From Batillaria attramentaria (Eukaryota; Mollusca; Gastropoda; Batillariidae): 64,000 nt of DNA. Position numbers and translations under genes: made by a program. Below the pieces are notes generated by a model that ran no database searches, had not been told where the DNA came from, and worked only from the letters and a program-made list of their open reading frames with translations. Shown here piece after piece: positions 35,632 to 46,658 of this stretch (position 1 is the first letter of the stretch; every line of letters begins with the position of its first letter). The stretch is taken from the NCBI GenBank assembly GCA_018292915.2, contig JACVVK020000035.1, forward strand, positions 2,032,501 through 2,096,500, written 5' to 3'.

Positions 35632-38600
35632 TTATTTTTGCATTTTGTCTGTCCAAAGGAAAAAAAGCAAAGTTTGTAAATTAGCTCTTACTGTAGCTTC
35701 ATCAGAAATGTAGAAACTTTGTGGTCTTTGGAGTTTCAGCTTATGCAGCCAATTTAACTTCTATTTTTTGCAGATGCAGACAGTCCAAGCAGTGTGACTT
35801 CACCAGCTGACTCAGACAAAAGTTCAGAGTTGCGGCGAGGAAAATATCGCCCATACAGGTACAGACTACTTCTGCGATCATTATCAAAACAGTATAATTT
35901 ATACTCACAGCCATGCTCTTCACATAAAAGCTGAATTTGAATCTTCAGATCACTAGGAGTCACTTCAAGCCGCTGTTACACAATCTGCAGCGGTTGCTGG
36001 TCTAGCGGGGAAGGCCCATGCCGTGCGTAATAGTGGCTTGAAATGGCTCCTACTGGTGTGCAGTGGCTTGTTTTTTAAGTTGTTTCTCTATAGAGAAACA
36101 ACTTTATGAGACGGGGCAGATTTTGCTACGCGCAGCAGCAAGTTTCAGTGATACAAAACAAGACTGTGACGTTTCTCCACACAATACTTACTTTCACGCA
36201 CACAGTGACGTAACGAAATCTGCGTCATAGACACCTTACGTGCACACTTTGCTGCTGCGTTCTTTTTGGCGGGAGTTGACGTGTGTGTGTGTGTGTGGAC
36301 GGATGTAATGATGGCTATCTGCTAAACCACCTCGCCGGACGGCTTTTTACTTTGAGATAAAATGGGCAGTCATATTCTCCAGAGCTACTTTTCACGATTT
36401 TTAGCCTGCCGCATTTTGAGAACAGTTATCGCTGATTTGAAAAAATTGGTCATGTCACGGATTTTTTCGAAAAAAATGTTCAAATGGCTTCATTTTCTGA
36501 AATTGGGAAGATCATCCAATTATACTGCCTGTTTTCGTAGCACAGCTCTGTAGCTCTGACAGGTTTTGTGTAAGAAAAATATTTCCGAGGTAGGGGTGGT
36601 TTGCATATAAGGCCAAATATCTATGAAACGACTGCTTCAAATTACTCATCATTCCGGTATTTTTGTCACTTGTGCCAACTGCACATATGACATGAACTAC
36701 TGCACTATTATAGCTTTAGTATTAAGAATAGCAGAGCTTTTAGATAAACAAATTTTTCACGTTTCTGCGAGAAGCGCCGGTCAAAAAAGTTCCAATTTTG
36801 CAATTTCGTAAGTACAATCCAAGGCACTTAAGTCCAGGTTTCATCAGCTCTCTAGATCTTCCAGATTTTATGTCAAAATTAATTCAGTCACGGAAGTCAC
36901 AAAAGCAACAAGGAAATCACAAGATATGTAGAAGTATCATCTGTCAGACGAGCAGCGTGAGACTGACGTCAAATGTTTGGTTCACAGACAAAATCTGCAA
37001 GTATCGTCACTGCTTCCGACATTTCATCAGCCCTTTAGATCTTCCAGATTTCATGTGAAAAATAATTCAGTCGGAGAAGTCACAAAGCCAACAGGGAAAT
37101 CACAAGACATGAACAAGCATCCTCAGACCATCTCAGTGCTAGAGGCTGACGTCAAAAGTTCACTTCGCGGAATTGACGTCATCTCTCTCTCTCTGTATGA
37201 CGACCTGCCTGAGGCTGACGTCAAATGTTTAGTTCACGGAACTGACGTCTCTCTCTCTCTCTCTCTGGGGAGCCAGGGTGGCCGAATGGTAGAGCGTTGG
37301 ACTTTCAATGCTTGGGCCGAGAGTTCGAATCCCGGCCGCTGGGGCCAAATATTTGTGCTGGCCTTTTTCTCGTTGCCCCGTCTTTGATATCACCCTTATG
37401 TGGGGGAAAAGGACGTTAAACTCCTAAACACCCACCCACCCACCCTCTCTCTCTGCCTCTCTCTCTCCCCCTTCTTCCCCCACCCGGCCCCACCCCCAGT
37501 CACGTGGCTAATCGGTCGAGGTCGTAGAGGATCTAGTGTCATTGGTAGAACTTGGAGAGGGGAGATCCGGCAACAATAACAACAAAACAGACAAAATAAA
37601 ATGAAGTTTGGAGAAACAACTTTGTAGGTCGGGGCCGTTCCTCCTTGTTTAACCTGTCTTATCTTATAGAGGGCAGGGGTGGTCGGGCTCTTAAGATATT
37701 AGTGCAGTGCAGTCTGAAGTAAAGGAGAAACTACGACAGTGGCAGCAAATTACTCCTGTTGTGTAATGTTTGCATGGGATTCTCACGAACATCTGCTATA
37801 ATTTTCAGACCTGCGGGTAGCCAGGATGTGTATTACACAGAGAGCGACACAGCATCAGTCGCAGACAGCGTTACTACAGTGGAGAGTACACACACAGGTA
37901 CGTGGACATACACGCTCAGAAATGTGAGCCCAAGGGACTTTGGTTTTAATGGGCCACGAGCCACTTACAACTCATAGTATGATTAAACTATTAAGGTGGA
38001 AGTGCGTTAGTATTTAGTGATCATGTTTAGTACATGTGATACAGTCTTCTGTGCTAAAAAAAAAAACGAGCTTTATACAAAGAAGGGTCTCCAGTATTTC
38101 TCTTCCTGAATTTTCCTACAGGATCAGATGATGCTGTGGGGCCATACTTCCCCAGCAGTGTGCTGGGCAGCAGGTCTGATCGTGCAGGACCAGGCGGCAC
38201 TGCTGCCACAGGGATCTACAGCAAGCGTGGCAAATCCTCCATTCCCATCGGATCAAGTGTCGACCCTCCACTGCCCACTATTCAGGAACGCTCCACACCA
38301 GTAAGCGATGATAGGGTGAAGCGCTGAAGTTATTTTGATCGGTCAGACCTGTCTAAGTTTCCAGCCAACCAAAGAGCTAAAACTGTCGTATTAAGGTATA
38401 AAAAAATACTCGTAAGTTACTTATATCACCTTTTGAAAAGACAGGGATGCAAAATCAGCTTTCAGTTCTTTCTTTTTTTTTTAACTGTTTTTTTTTTTTA
38501 ATACTGCTTCAGTTGAGACAGGCAGTTTTTTTGTTTTGCTGTTCTCAGCCTTGCTATAATTTGTATAGAGAACCCATTAGAGTCAGCACATTTGAATATG

Positions 38601-41600
38601 GTAGGGTAGAAAAGAACAACCAATTTTATTTTCCATAGGAACTGGTGGCTTATTTCATTTCATTTCATTCATATATTTTTGTTCCCTTCAGGACCATCGA
38701 GACAGACAGTCCTCAGACGGAAGCGACCAGCCAAGTGCATCAAACTCAGATGGAAAACAGGCTGGTACCAACAGCAAAGGTAGCTCAGCAGTGGAACGCA
38801 GGCCTGATGACACCAGAGGATCAGGAAGGCCCACAGAGGACAACCCCGTCTCCAACGTCATGGTCAAACGCCAGGCCAGGGTTGAGGACATCCTGAAGGA
38901 GCGTGATGCGGCAAGACGTATCGGAGCCGGCCCATCAGACCCTGCCCGCGCGAGGATGCACAGTGAGTTACTGCAGCGTACAAGGGGAGAGGAGATGCTT
39001 GATGCCTACAGAGCGCAGAAGTCGGAAGGAAGGTTTACTTCCCCTGATGGGCACCAGCGATCGAGGATACCAGTGCGGGGCCCTCCGCCCGATTACCAGA
39101 CGGCCCTGAGAAACAAGCGAGATGATCAGAACCCACGGCAGGTGGAGGAGGTAGAGAGAAATCGTGGCAACCATGATGTAAGTATTTGCTCACAAGAAAC
39201 GAGTTGTTTTGTTTAGTAAGTGCTGGTAGTGAAGTAAAAGCCAACCATCTTTGTCAATGGGTTACACTGCTTTTGATACATGTACTGATAGTTTTAGGGG
39301 CAGTGTATATCTGTTGAATAATTTTTCAAGCATTCTAAAAGATGAAAAGGACACTTCCTTTCTTGTGTGCAGGTTCCAAGACAGCCCTCCATTCGAGACG
39401 AACTTGAGAGGTAAGGAGTTTGAAACTAGTAATGGCATGGCCATTTAAGTGCAAAATAAACATTGCAAATGTTCACCTGCAGAGTTAAAAATTCCTGATT
39501 TATGATTTCTTACTTTTGGTTCAGCTAATCGGCTCTTGCATATATGGCTGGTAATTTGCACTTAATCTACAATTCAGCCTCAGCTCATTGTATTGTATGT
39601 CATTTCTCAGAACTGCCAAGAAAGACACGGCGAGCAGTGATCACCGGCCTGATGGAGTAGCAGAAGATTCAGAGGAGGCTCGTCTTCTGCAGATGATTGA
39701 CGCCCAAGTGCAGCAGGAGATCACCGACAAACAGCGCCAGAGTTCCTCACCTGAGGACAGCGACCCCTCCCCTAGACAGAAGGAGTCTGGCTTTGTCCCA
39801 GCTGAGTCCAGAAGATCTCCTGATGATCTTACTCTACAGAAGCAGCTGAGAGAAGAAAGGAGAGCAGTTTCCAATCCAGGCCGAGAAGAAAATTTGGCTA
39901 GAGCAGAGAGACAGGCCAGGGACACGAACCGCTTGGGACAGGACGTTGACGTTGTCCAGCACAGATGGGAGGCCGAGGCCAGGCTGATTGTCTCAGACGG
40001 CCAGCGAGAAGTGGACGACGGGATGACGGACAAGAGACGGGAGGAGGCGGCGATCGAACGTAGGAATAAACAGAGACAGCAGGATGCAGCGCGCCAGATC
40101 CTGGAGGGGGAACAGGAAGTGGAGGAGGCCGTTGCTGACAAGCGTCGCGAGGAGGCAGAGCTCGAGCAGCGTCGTCATGAAGCACAGATGGCCAGGGAGA
40201 GGGAGGTGCTGGAGGCCAGGAAACAAGCTGAAGCGCGGAGAGAGGCCGAGCTCCGACGGGAGGAACAGGCCAGGCGGGAGGCTGAGCTGCGAAGGGAAGA
40301 GGCGGCACGGAGAGAGATGGAGAAAAGACAAGAGATGCTAGCCAGGCGGGAGGCAGAGCTAAGACAGGAAGCCAGGGCACGCAGAGAAGCGGAAATGAAG
40401 CTCGAAGCAGAGCAGGAAAGGGCTGCGGAACTCCGACGAGAGGCCGAAGCCAGGAGAGAAGCTGAAGCAAGAGAGGCCGCACGAAGGCAGGAAGAAGTTA
40501 TGAGGAGGGAGGTTGAGCTAGCGCGCGAGCTTGCCCTGCGCGGAAATCTTTCGAAGGAGGACAGGAAGCAACAAGAAGCAGAGGAAGCAATACAGCGGGC
40601 GGGAGGGACGTCATCGGGTAACTCCAACAACCACGCCCACACCCCAGGCTCAGCGGCAGACAGAGAGTTGTTGCAGCGTGGACATGCGATACTGGAGAAG
40701 CAGGAACAAGAGGAAGCTTTGGACCGCCAACCTATCAGTCATCGAGCTCAGCTTCTGCGTGAAGCCCTGGAGCAGGAGGAGGCATACAAGGGACGGGCAG
40801 ACCTGCAGTTTCTGTGGGAACAGTTTATGGCCAGCTTCAACACCACTGGTGAACAGGACAGCACGTTTGGTTCGGAACAGCTCGGCGCTTTAGCCGACCT
40901 GCTGCGTGATCCCACTCACCACTTGGTGCACTCCTTCCTTCATCAGCGCACCGCTCAGAGCGAAGAGGACCGGCGACGTGCTGAAGCGAGGTGGGAAGCC
41001 TTCCGCCAGGAGTCGAGGCAGTCAGCAGAATCTCTGCGCAGCAGTGAGGAGGAGCGTGCAGCTCTTGAGAGGGAGCTTCGACGAGAAGAAGCGAGAAAAG
41101 TCCAGCATCGTCAGTCCAGCGAGGAGGAGAGTAATGGCAGCTACGGACAGATTCTCCAGCAGCGTGAGCGTGATCGGCTTAAGCGTCGAGAAGTTCGCAC
41201 ACAAAAGAAAAAGGGGAGCAAATCACCTTCTCCATCTTCCTCCCTAACCAAAATCGGCCAGAGAAGTAAACAACCCAGCCCAGCACAGACGGCACCTGGT
41301 CGAGATACGCTAGAAACGCTGTATTCCATTCCTGAAGACACCAGCTTTGACACATCTCCTCGCAAGTCTTCTTCATCACACAAAACACGTGGTGGTGGCC
41401 AACGCAGGTCAGACGTGATCGACCCCAACTTGAGCAAACTGCGACAGCGCATCACCCAGCAGCGGGAGAAGATCGGCCACGAGCGTGTGAAGGAGCTGCG
41501 TCGTGAGCAGAAGCTGCTGAAGCTGAAAGCTCTGCTGAGTGCCAAACAAGCGGGTTTACTCAGCGACACAGTCGTCGCGGCCCACCTTGCGTCCATTTCC

Positions 41601-44600
41601 TCCACTTCCGTAGCATCCTCGGACACGTCCGGCAATGCAGAAAGCCAGGGAACACTGACCAACTCCACCTTTTCCAATGACACCACGACAGCCAAAGACA
41701 GTAGCACAGATATGCGCCGCGCCAAAATGGCACGTTCGCCACCCCAAAGAGGCAGAGATGACGACCAGTCTTGGTATGCTAGCCGGGTTAAAGACCATTC
41801 GCACGATGTGGATGACTTTACTTTGTTGATGGCTGACTCGAGCTCGCAGACGGACTCAGACCTAACGCCGACGAACGAATGGCCAAATGTTCGGAGGAGA
41901 GAGGGTCTCAGTGGGAGGACGCGGAAAAGGGTGAGCTCCGCCGGCCAGGTGTCGAAGCACGGAGGCAAGTCGATGAAGCTGCATCAGATGTATTCACCAT
42001 ACCTAAGAGCGGAACAGCCGTACAGCATCAAGAAGATAAGGACAGACAAAATACCAGCAACCGCTTGGGGCCCAGGGCCGTACGGCACAACCAGGGATGC
42101 TGGCACTATGTACCCGTCCCCCGAACATCCAGGTCCCAGAATGAGGCAGCACGGCAGAAGGCTGGTCTCTCAGGGTGTCCAGACGTCTTTCTCTCCTTCC
42201 CGAGACGACTATCCTGCAGTTCCGGTCCCGCTTATGACGAGGGGTCGAACCACACACAGGCGGCAGCGAGAGTCTCCGGTCAGGGATGACGATGCCCTGT
42301 TTCAGAGGCGGTCCGGTGTGCGGCCGTACCAGGGGAGGAACGTCAGCCCAGCATTCGACAGCAGCGGAGTAGCAGCCTGTCTGTCTCCTGATCGAGATCG
42401 GTCGCACAGTGCTTCATCACCAGCCAGAGGCAGATACGGGTAAATTGAGATAAAACTAGGGTGCATGCACGCATGATAAATTGGCAGATTAATCTTTTGA
42501 TGTTACCTTTATAGTTGTTTGTGGTGTTGGTGTTCCCGGGCTAAACGTTCCCAGGGTCATCACGCTGGTTGAGTGGATGTCGTGTGTGACCTTTTCAAGC
42601 AACCTGCAACATGGAAAGCCACAGTCTGACTTCAGAGGACTTACCTCTGTTGCCATAGAGAGGTGGTGGTTGGGCTAGGAGCTTAGCATGGCTTATGAGA
42701 ATCCCCACATTACAAAGACAGCAGTAACGTTAACACCTGTTTGATGTAGTTTCACAGTTACGGTCAGTCAACGATGACAAACGCCTTTTTATGAGGCAGA
42801 CTTTGAATTTCTGGTGTAGAACCCTTCTGATCAGAACACATCGTGAATTTTTGTCTGCAAATTTGTTTGTATGTTTTTTTTCAGCACAAGGAGTCCCTCC
42901 CCTACCAGACAGAGAAGTCCTTCACCAGTAGAACTTCGCTTTCAGGCTTGGGCAGAGAGGAAACAAAGGTCACCACTGCGTGACCTGATGGGTCGGAACT
43001 CCCCAGTCAGAGGTCAGAGATATGGCCCTGGCGACAATGCAGAGAACAGACCGCCAGGTCGACAACGACAGAGACCTCCAGGTGGGTTGCATATTTTTGA
43101 AAAGATGCATTTTGTTTTGATAGAATGTCTTCATATCCCTTTGTGTTGGAGTCATTTGGTCCAAAATATCATTTCTGACTCAGATCCTGATGAACACATC
43201 AATTGTTTGGTTATGTTTTCTTTATTATTATTATTATTTTAGGGGTTTTTTAATGGTCTTGTCTGCTTGGCTGCTATTTATGTTGGATGGGAAGATGAAG
43301 GTTGGAAGGGACATGATTAAGGGAAGGCTTTGTGGAAAGAACTGTCCTTTCTTTTTTTTTCTACATAGGTTACCTTGAGTTTGTCTGTAAGTATAAGCGT
43401 GATGTTTAGGATCCAGTACTGGGTCTGCTTTATTCAGTTCACGTTATGCTAAGTTCATTTTGGATGGGTTTTTTTTGTTGTTGTTGTTGTTGTTGTTGTT
43501 TGTTTTTTTAAATAATGTTTTGCTGTTATTGCTGCTGTCTTTGTTGTTTTGCTTGTTTGTTTTCGTTAATTTTTTTGTTTAGTTAATTTTTTTTGTTTCT
43601 TTGTTGTTGATATTTTAATTATTGTTTATTTGGTTTGTTGTGGTTTTTTAATGGGTTTTTTGTTTTTTTTTGTGTGTGTTTTATTGTTGTTTTTTTGTTT
43701 GTTTGTTTGTTTTTTTTTGGGGGGGGGGGGGACACGGTAGGCCTTATATTACCAGTGACTCACTGACGTGCATTATGAAACATGCAGTTCTCAAGGTGAC
43801 CTGTAATACTTGTGGTCTCATCTTCTGAATGATATGATATGATATCAAGTTACATCTGTTACAATTTCAGCCAAGAAGGGGGGCATGTCTTGGTTTGTTT
43901 CCATGGATGAAATCGAAACCAAACCATGGCGTCAACCCTTGAAGGAGCGCCAGCCATACTCGGCACCCGAACCAGACCGCCAGCCACCGCCCGTTGCGCA
44001 GGAGAAATGGCGGGGCCTGACACACAAGGATCTGCTGGAGAGCATGGGCGAGGACACGGACGTGAAGGCGGCCCGTTTTTACCTGGACCAGTCAGCCAAG
44101 GAGTTGGAGGAGGAGCTGGGGAAACAGTACGACATGTTCGAGGAAAAGCCTCTGTGCAGAATGTCACTGCAGGTAGGGACAAGAGAAGTTACCCCTGTTT
44201 TGGTAGTAACCTGTGACGTGTTTGAGGAGAAGCCTTTGTGCAGGATGTTGATGTGGGTAGGAACAAGAGAAGTTACCCCTGTTTTGGTAGTAACCTGTGA
44301 CGTGTTTGAGGAGAAGCCTTTGTGCAGGATGTTGATGTGGGTAGGAACAAGAGAAGTCATCCCTGTTTTGGTAGTAACCTGTATGTAACGCCAGCTCCCT
44401 GAATAGTGGTCGTGAAGTAGGTAAACAGTGTTACTGCAGGTTGAGGTGTGGCCTGCTCTAGCAATCGACTTCATGTTGCCCCTGCTGGTGCTAATTGTCT
44501 CTGTCTCTCTGCAGAAATAGCAAGGTGGAAGTGAAGTGTGCTCTTTTTTTTCTTTTCTTTTTTTTTAACAAATCCAGTGTGCCTGTTCACTAAGCAGAAT

Positions 44601-44701
44601 GAGTTAGACAGTTGTTAGAGTTTTCTCCTTCCTGTGGAGTTAGTGCAGCGTAAACCAAGTAAATGGAAACCACAGTGAAATGGATAAGGGACACTCACAC
44701 A

Positions 44702-44761
<60 letters not shown>

Positions 44762-46658
44762 AGTCTGCTTCACTTCAACAGCCAGTGTTGAAACACAAAT
44801 GTTTGCCATTGTTTCAGGAGGCACTGCTGGCACGCCGACCAGAGTTTGTGTCACATTTGCGACAGCGTCAGAAACGACTTCAGCTCTCTTCTGAAAACCG
44901 CAGACTGAACGCTCTAGTCCGCGCTGAACGGGAAAGGATTTTCATGGACCAGCCCCGCATCAACACCAATCTGGATAAACATCCCTACAGCGGTAAGTGC
45001 ACTGCATCCCGCATTCAGCATATACCTGATGTGTATCAGATTCAACAAATATCTGAGGTTCTCTACCCAGAAGTGGGCCCTGTGGGGAGGCTGTTGCCAC
45101 ACAGCTGAGATTTGCCCACGTCAAGTGTGCAGCTTTGTCAGGTGCTTGCCTTGTTATGACACAACACATGATGTGATTGATTGTACGGTCGGTACCATAG
45201 GTACAATGGTTTCTGGGCCAGGTTGACACTGGGACAGGTAGTGCAAATTGCAGCCATGCTACACAGTCCCAAACTAAACCACAAAGACCTCCATAGCAGT
45301 ATCATACCATCACCCTAATTGCATCTATCATGCGTAAGAAAGATTGCCACTGGGAAAATACCACTGGAGTTGAACAGTTGGGGGCAGCCAACAACAGCAA
45401 CAACAAATTGTACAGTATTTGCTTCAGTATGCTTTAGCTAGACATATTGAAATACATGTATTTTCATAGATTAGTATACATAGCTGCCGTTGGCTAGCAT
45501 GCAAAGTATTGACAGTAATTTTTGCTGATGGTTTTCAGAGAATCTTCACCAGCCAAAGAGAAGGGTGATCACCAGGCAAGAGATGAAAGAGCTGACTGAA
45601 AAGTGAGTTAAAGGAGCATGTCCTGTACATATACTCTTAGGCCACAGCTGTTTAATCAGTTGCTGCTTTCTCTTTTTCATCAGCTGTTCGCTTACCACCC
45701 CAGCAGTCTGGAACTCTCTGCCTGCTAGTGTGAGAAAGCAACCTACTCTGTCAAAATCAAATTTTTAAATCAGAGCAACTTATCTGTTTCAACTTGCCTT
45801 CTACTGATTCATGTAACCGTGGTGCCTGCTGTGTTAGGATGTGTTCTATGTGCGTGTGAGTGTTGTGTGAATGTGCAGTGAGTTGATGTTTTTTCAAGAA
45901 TTGGGAATTGGTTCTAATGCATCAGTTCCGTATACACTTTGAGAACTTCGTAGCCTCCATCATGTAATGACTTCTGGGATCAAAATCATCAATAAAACTT
46001 TTTTGCACCTGTACAAACAGGTGTGCCTGACCTAAACGTGGAATACAATAATGCTTAAATGTATAGATGATATAGAGGGTTACCCAGAATGTCTGCAATT
46101 CTGGCTGTGTGCCATTCACTACCAAGTTTCATTTTCCGCCCTTTGTTTTTTCCAGGAAATACAAGCGCCTGCCTGAAGTGAAGGAGAAGGAGATCCAGAT
46201 GAGACGAAGTGAAGAATATCGCCTGAATCGACTCCGAGCCAAGGTCTTCAACAAGGTCAGTCACTACATATTATTGTGGACTGGGAACATTATTATTGAT
46301 GACTCTTGGGGTTTGTTTGTTGGGGTTTTCTGTTGGTTTTTTTCGTTTTGTTTTTGTTTTTTGTTGGGATTTTTTTGTTGGTTTTTGTTTTTGTTTTGTT
46401 TGTTTTTTGTTTTTTTTTGGGGGGGGGGTTTGGTTTGTTTTGTTTTTTTTTTTTGTTTTTTTGTTTTTTTGGGGGGGGGTCGCAGAAAGGTATGGCCAGC
46501 TGGATGTTTAGGTGAATAAAAATAAAAAATCCAGAAAAAGCAATCATTTGATCTAAAAGGAATTTGGTTTTTCTGTTACATGAAAAAATTGATCTTTTTT
46601 TGTGCAGAGAGTACAGAGGCGAGTATTGGAGAAAGCCGTGACTCGAGGTCGCTCGTGA
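23202..46658 (+). CDS. ALMS1-like: ALMS-motif centrosomal/basal body protein, ALMS1-like (2532 aa, 18 exons)
   Basis: Coding exons are 23202-23213, 24418-24733, 31759-33659, 34056-34696, 35166-35243, 35435-35490, 35774-35858, 37809-37897, 38122-38300, 38692-39177, 39373-39410, 39611-42439, 42885-43081, 43871-44172, 44818-44992, 45539-45602, 46156-46255 and 46608-46658 (7599 nt, all phases consistent). The C terminus (about 2401-2525) is an ALMS motif: SLQEALLARRPEFVSHLRQR, then PKRRVITRQEMKELTEKKYK and a basic helix ending near KRVQRRVLEK. This motif is shared by ALMS1, CEP295 and C10orf90 and targets centrosomes. The N-terminal half is Ser-rich and probably disordered. A Gln-rich stretch lies in exon 4, and exon 12 encodes a long Arg/Glu coiled coil (about 1436-1604). 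Which ALMS-family member is the ortholog cannot be settled here; ALMS1 is the best guess. The four-codon first exon (MASK) is supported by the phase and by AAG/GTGAGA, but is the least certain part. Confidence 0.88.
23812..24198 (+). repeat. 32-bp minisatellite in ALMS1-like intron 1
   Basis: About twelve near-identical tandem copies of a 32-base unit (GTGTAAGTTTCGGGTACATC plus AGGTAGTAAGAT). Each unit contains CAG/GTAGTA and GTAAGT, both close to the consensus 5' splice site. The array lies about 600 bases after the true exon 1 donor. Confidence 0.93.
25097..25977 (-). mobile_element. hAT-like DNA transposon, internally deleted
   Basis: The ends are 14-bp inverted repeats CAGGGCTCCCTAAA / TTTAGGGAGCCCTG, with the same five bases CTAAC on both outer sides. 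Minus-strand codons near 25574-25400 begin MPPKKVKVQKTMDFFVSGK, which resembles the start of hAT-type transposase or derived host proteins and is followed by a Ser-rich stretch. No DDE or dimerisation domain follows, so only a first exon-like remnant remains. A (TG)n run lies inside at 25256-25332. A hAT duplication should be 8 bp; only 5 bp match, so the superfamily call is tentative. Confidence 0.65.
26168..31646. mobile_element. Large inverted-repeat element (CAGGGATTCACATCC termini) hosting a nested LINE
   Basis: The left end CAGGGATTCACATCC is matched in inverted form by GGATGTGAATCCCTG at the right end, and CAGCAG flanks both sides. Subterminal words built on GGACAAATGTCC and TGTCCTATTG or TGTCCGATTG recur several times near each end (26187-26290 left, 31550-31620 right). 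Sequence inside (26300-26712) is shared in inverted orientation with 55970-56360, where another CAGGGATT-ended element lies. The 5-kb span is mostly the nested LINE at 26850-30790. No transposase is visible. This may be a non-autonomous hAT-like element; the superfamily is uncertain. Confidence 0.6.
26850..30790 (-). mobile_element. RNase H-bearing non-LTR retrotransposon, degenerate, in ALMS1-like intron 2
   Basis: Read on the minus strand, it has an endonuclease domain lacking its first residues (VVAGDFNASHRLWDP; SDHLPIHI), then a reverse transcriptase with YRPVALTSHLGKVYERL, AGFRKGRGCMEH, motif A FFDIKRAFDTVW, GVPQG and LYTDDLG. An RNase H domain follows (KIYTDGSVLDSGEVGCAFVI; LPSHSGIIGNELADRAARD), and a final CQCGQPPDIRHIVNGC zinc knuckle. 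The order EN-RT-RNase H indicates the I-group of LINEs. Frame changes near 29050, 28700 and 27700 break it, so it is a pseudogene. It is antisense to the ALMS1-like gene. The 3' end on the minus strand is close to AAGCTAATGATGATGG (about 26845). Confidence 0.9.
33731..33823 (+). mobile_element. tRNA-derived SINE, family 2, degenerate 3' fragment
   Basis: The stretch GGCTGGGTCAACAAC..., GTTGTCTCTTTCACCCTGTT and GTGGAGAAGAATGTAAACTC aligns in order with the family 2 tail (GTTGCCCCGTCTTTGATATC, GTGGAAAAGGACGTTAAACT). The tRNA head is missing. It lies in intron 3 of the ALMS1-like gene and looks old. Confidence 0.55.
34836..35012 (+). repeat. Diverged short tandem repeat in ALMS1-like intron 4
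   Basis: About four imperfect copies of a 45-60-base unit built around AAATCAGGCACCAGATATAG and AGGTTACAATATTTTCTGTT. The array ends about 150 bases before exon 5. Confidence 0.75.
35574..35627 (+). repeat. (CT)n microsatellite in ALMS1-like intron 6
   Basis: A pure CT run of about 26 units, located about 150 bases before the exon 7 acceptor. Confidence 0.92.
36077..37631 (+). mobile_element. Foldback-headed repeat element in ALMS1-like intron 7
   Basis: It opens with a perfect 28-bp palindrome (arms AAGTTGTTTCTCTA and its complement, 36077-36104). It ends with GGAGAAACAACTTTGTAGG, a direct copy of one palindrome arm. The interior holds two imperfect copies of a roughly 180-base unit (36838-37019 and 37020-37190), four perfect TGACGTCA sites, a family 2 SINE (37267-37443), and CCCCAGTCACGTGGCTAA. 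That last word is also found in the foldback cluster at 57495, which links the two. No protein is encoded. Class unknown. Confidence 0.65.
37267..37443 (+). mobile_element. tRNA-derived SINE, family 2, copy d
   Basis: This is the best-preserved copy: GGGTGGCCGAATGGTAGAGC, GAGTTCGAATCCCGGC, GTGCTGGCCTTTTTCTCGTT, TTTGATATCACCC and GGACGTTAAACTCC, ending in CACCCACCCACCC. It is nested in the foldback-headed element. Confidence 0.87.
43445..43730 (+). repeat. T/G low-complexity tract in ALMS1-like intron 13
   Basis: A stretch of TTG, TTTG and poly-T runs ends in a G run. It is similar in composition to the tracts at 3419-3780 and 46310-46480, and it sits about 140 bases before the exon 14 acceptor. 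Confidence 0.8.
44133..44384 (+). repeat. 84-bp triplication across the exon 14 donor of the ALMS1-like gene
   Basis: Three tandem copies with an exact 84-base period (anchors at 44137, 44221 and 44305) each contain the exon end and a GTAGG 5' splice site. The donors are CAG/GTAGGG at 44173, TGG/GTAGGA at 44257 and TGG/GTAGGA at 44341. The reading frame stays open through all three, and 84 is a multiple of three. Confidence 0.9.
44693..44760 (+). repeat. (CA)n microsatellite in ALMS1-like intron 14
   Basis: A nearly pure CA run of about 33 units, ending 57 bases before the exon 15 acceptor. Confidence 0.9.
45050..45400 (+). mobile_element. tRNA-derived SINE, family 3, copy a (old, headless)
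   Basis: The sequence follows the body of family 3: GGGGAGGCTGTTGCCACACA, then CACGTCAAGTGTGCAGC, TTATGACACAACACATGATG, ACTCCCA-type tail words and GAATACCACTGGAG. It aligns in order with the minus-strand copy at 47281-47757 but has many substitutions and lacks the tRNA head. It lies in intron 15 of the ALMS1-like gene. Confidence 0.68.
45695..45769 (+). mobile_element. LINE C-terminal fragment in ALMS1-like intron 16
   Basis: The plus strand reads TPAVWNSLPASVRKQPTLSK then SNF and stop, the C-terminal signature of CR1/L2-like RT proteins. Nothing upstream continues the domain, so it is a short dead fragment. Confidence 0.6.

Noticed and set aside
39898..40482. Minus-strand frames of 112-194 codons opposite the ALMS1-like coiled-coil exon
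   Set aside because: They are shadows of the Arg/Glu codon pattern of the real exon and show no independent domain.
41141..41968. A 275-codon minus-strand frame
   Set aside because: Antisense shadow of ALMS1-like exon 12, whose own frame is in phase with 17 other exons.
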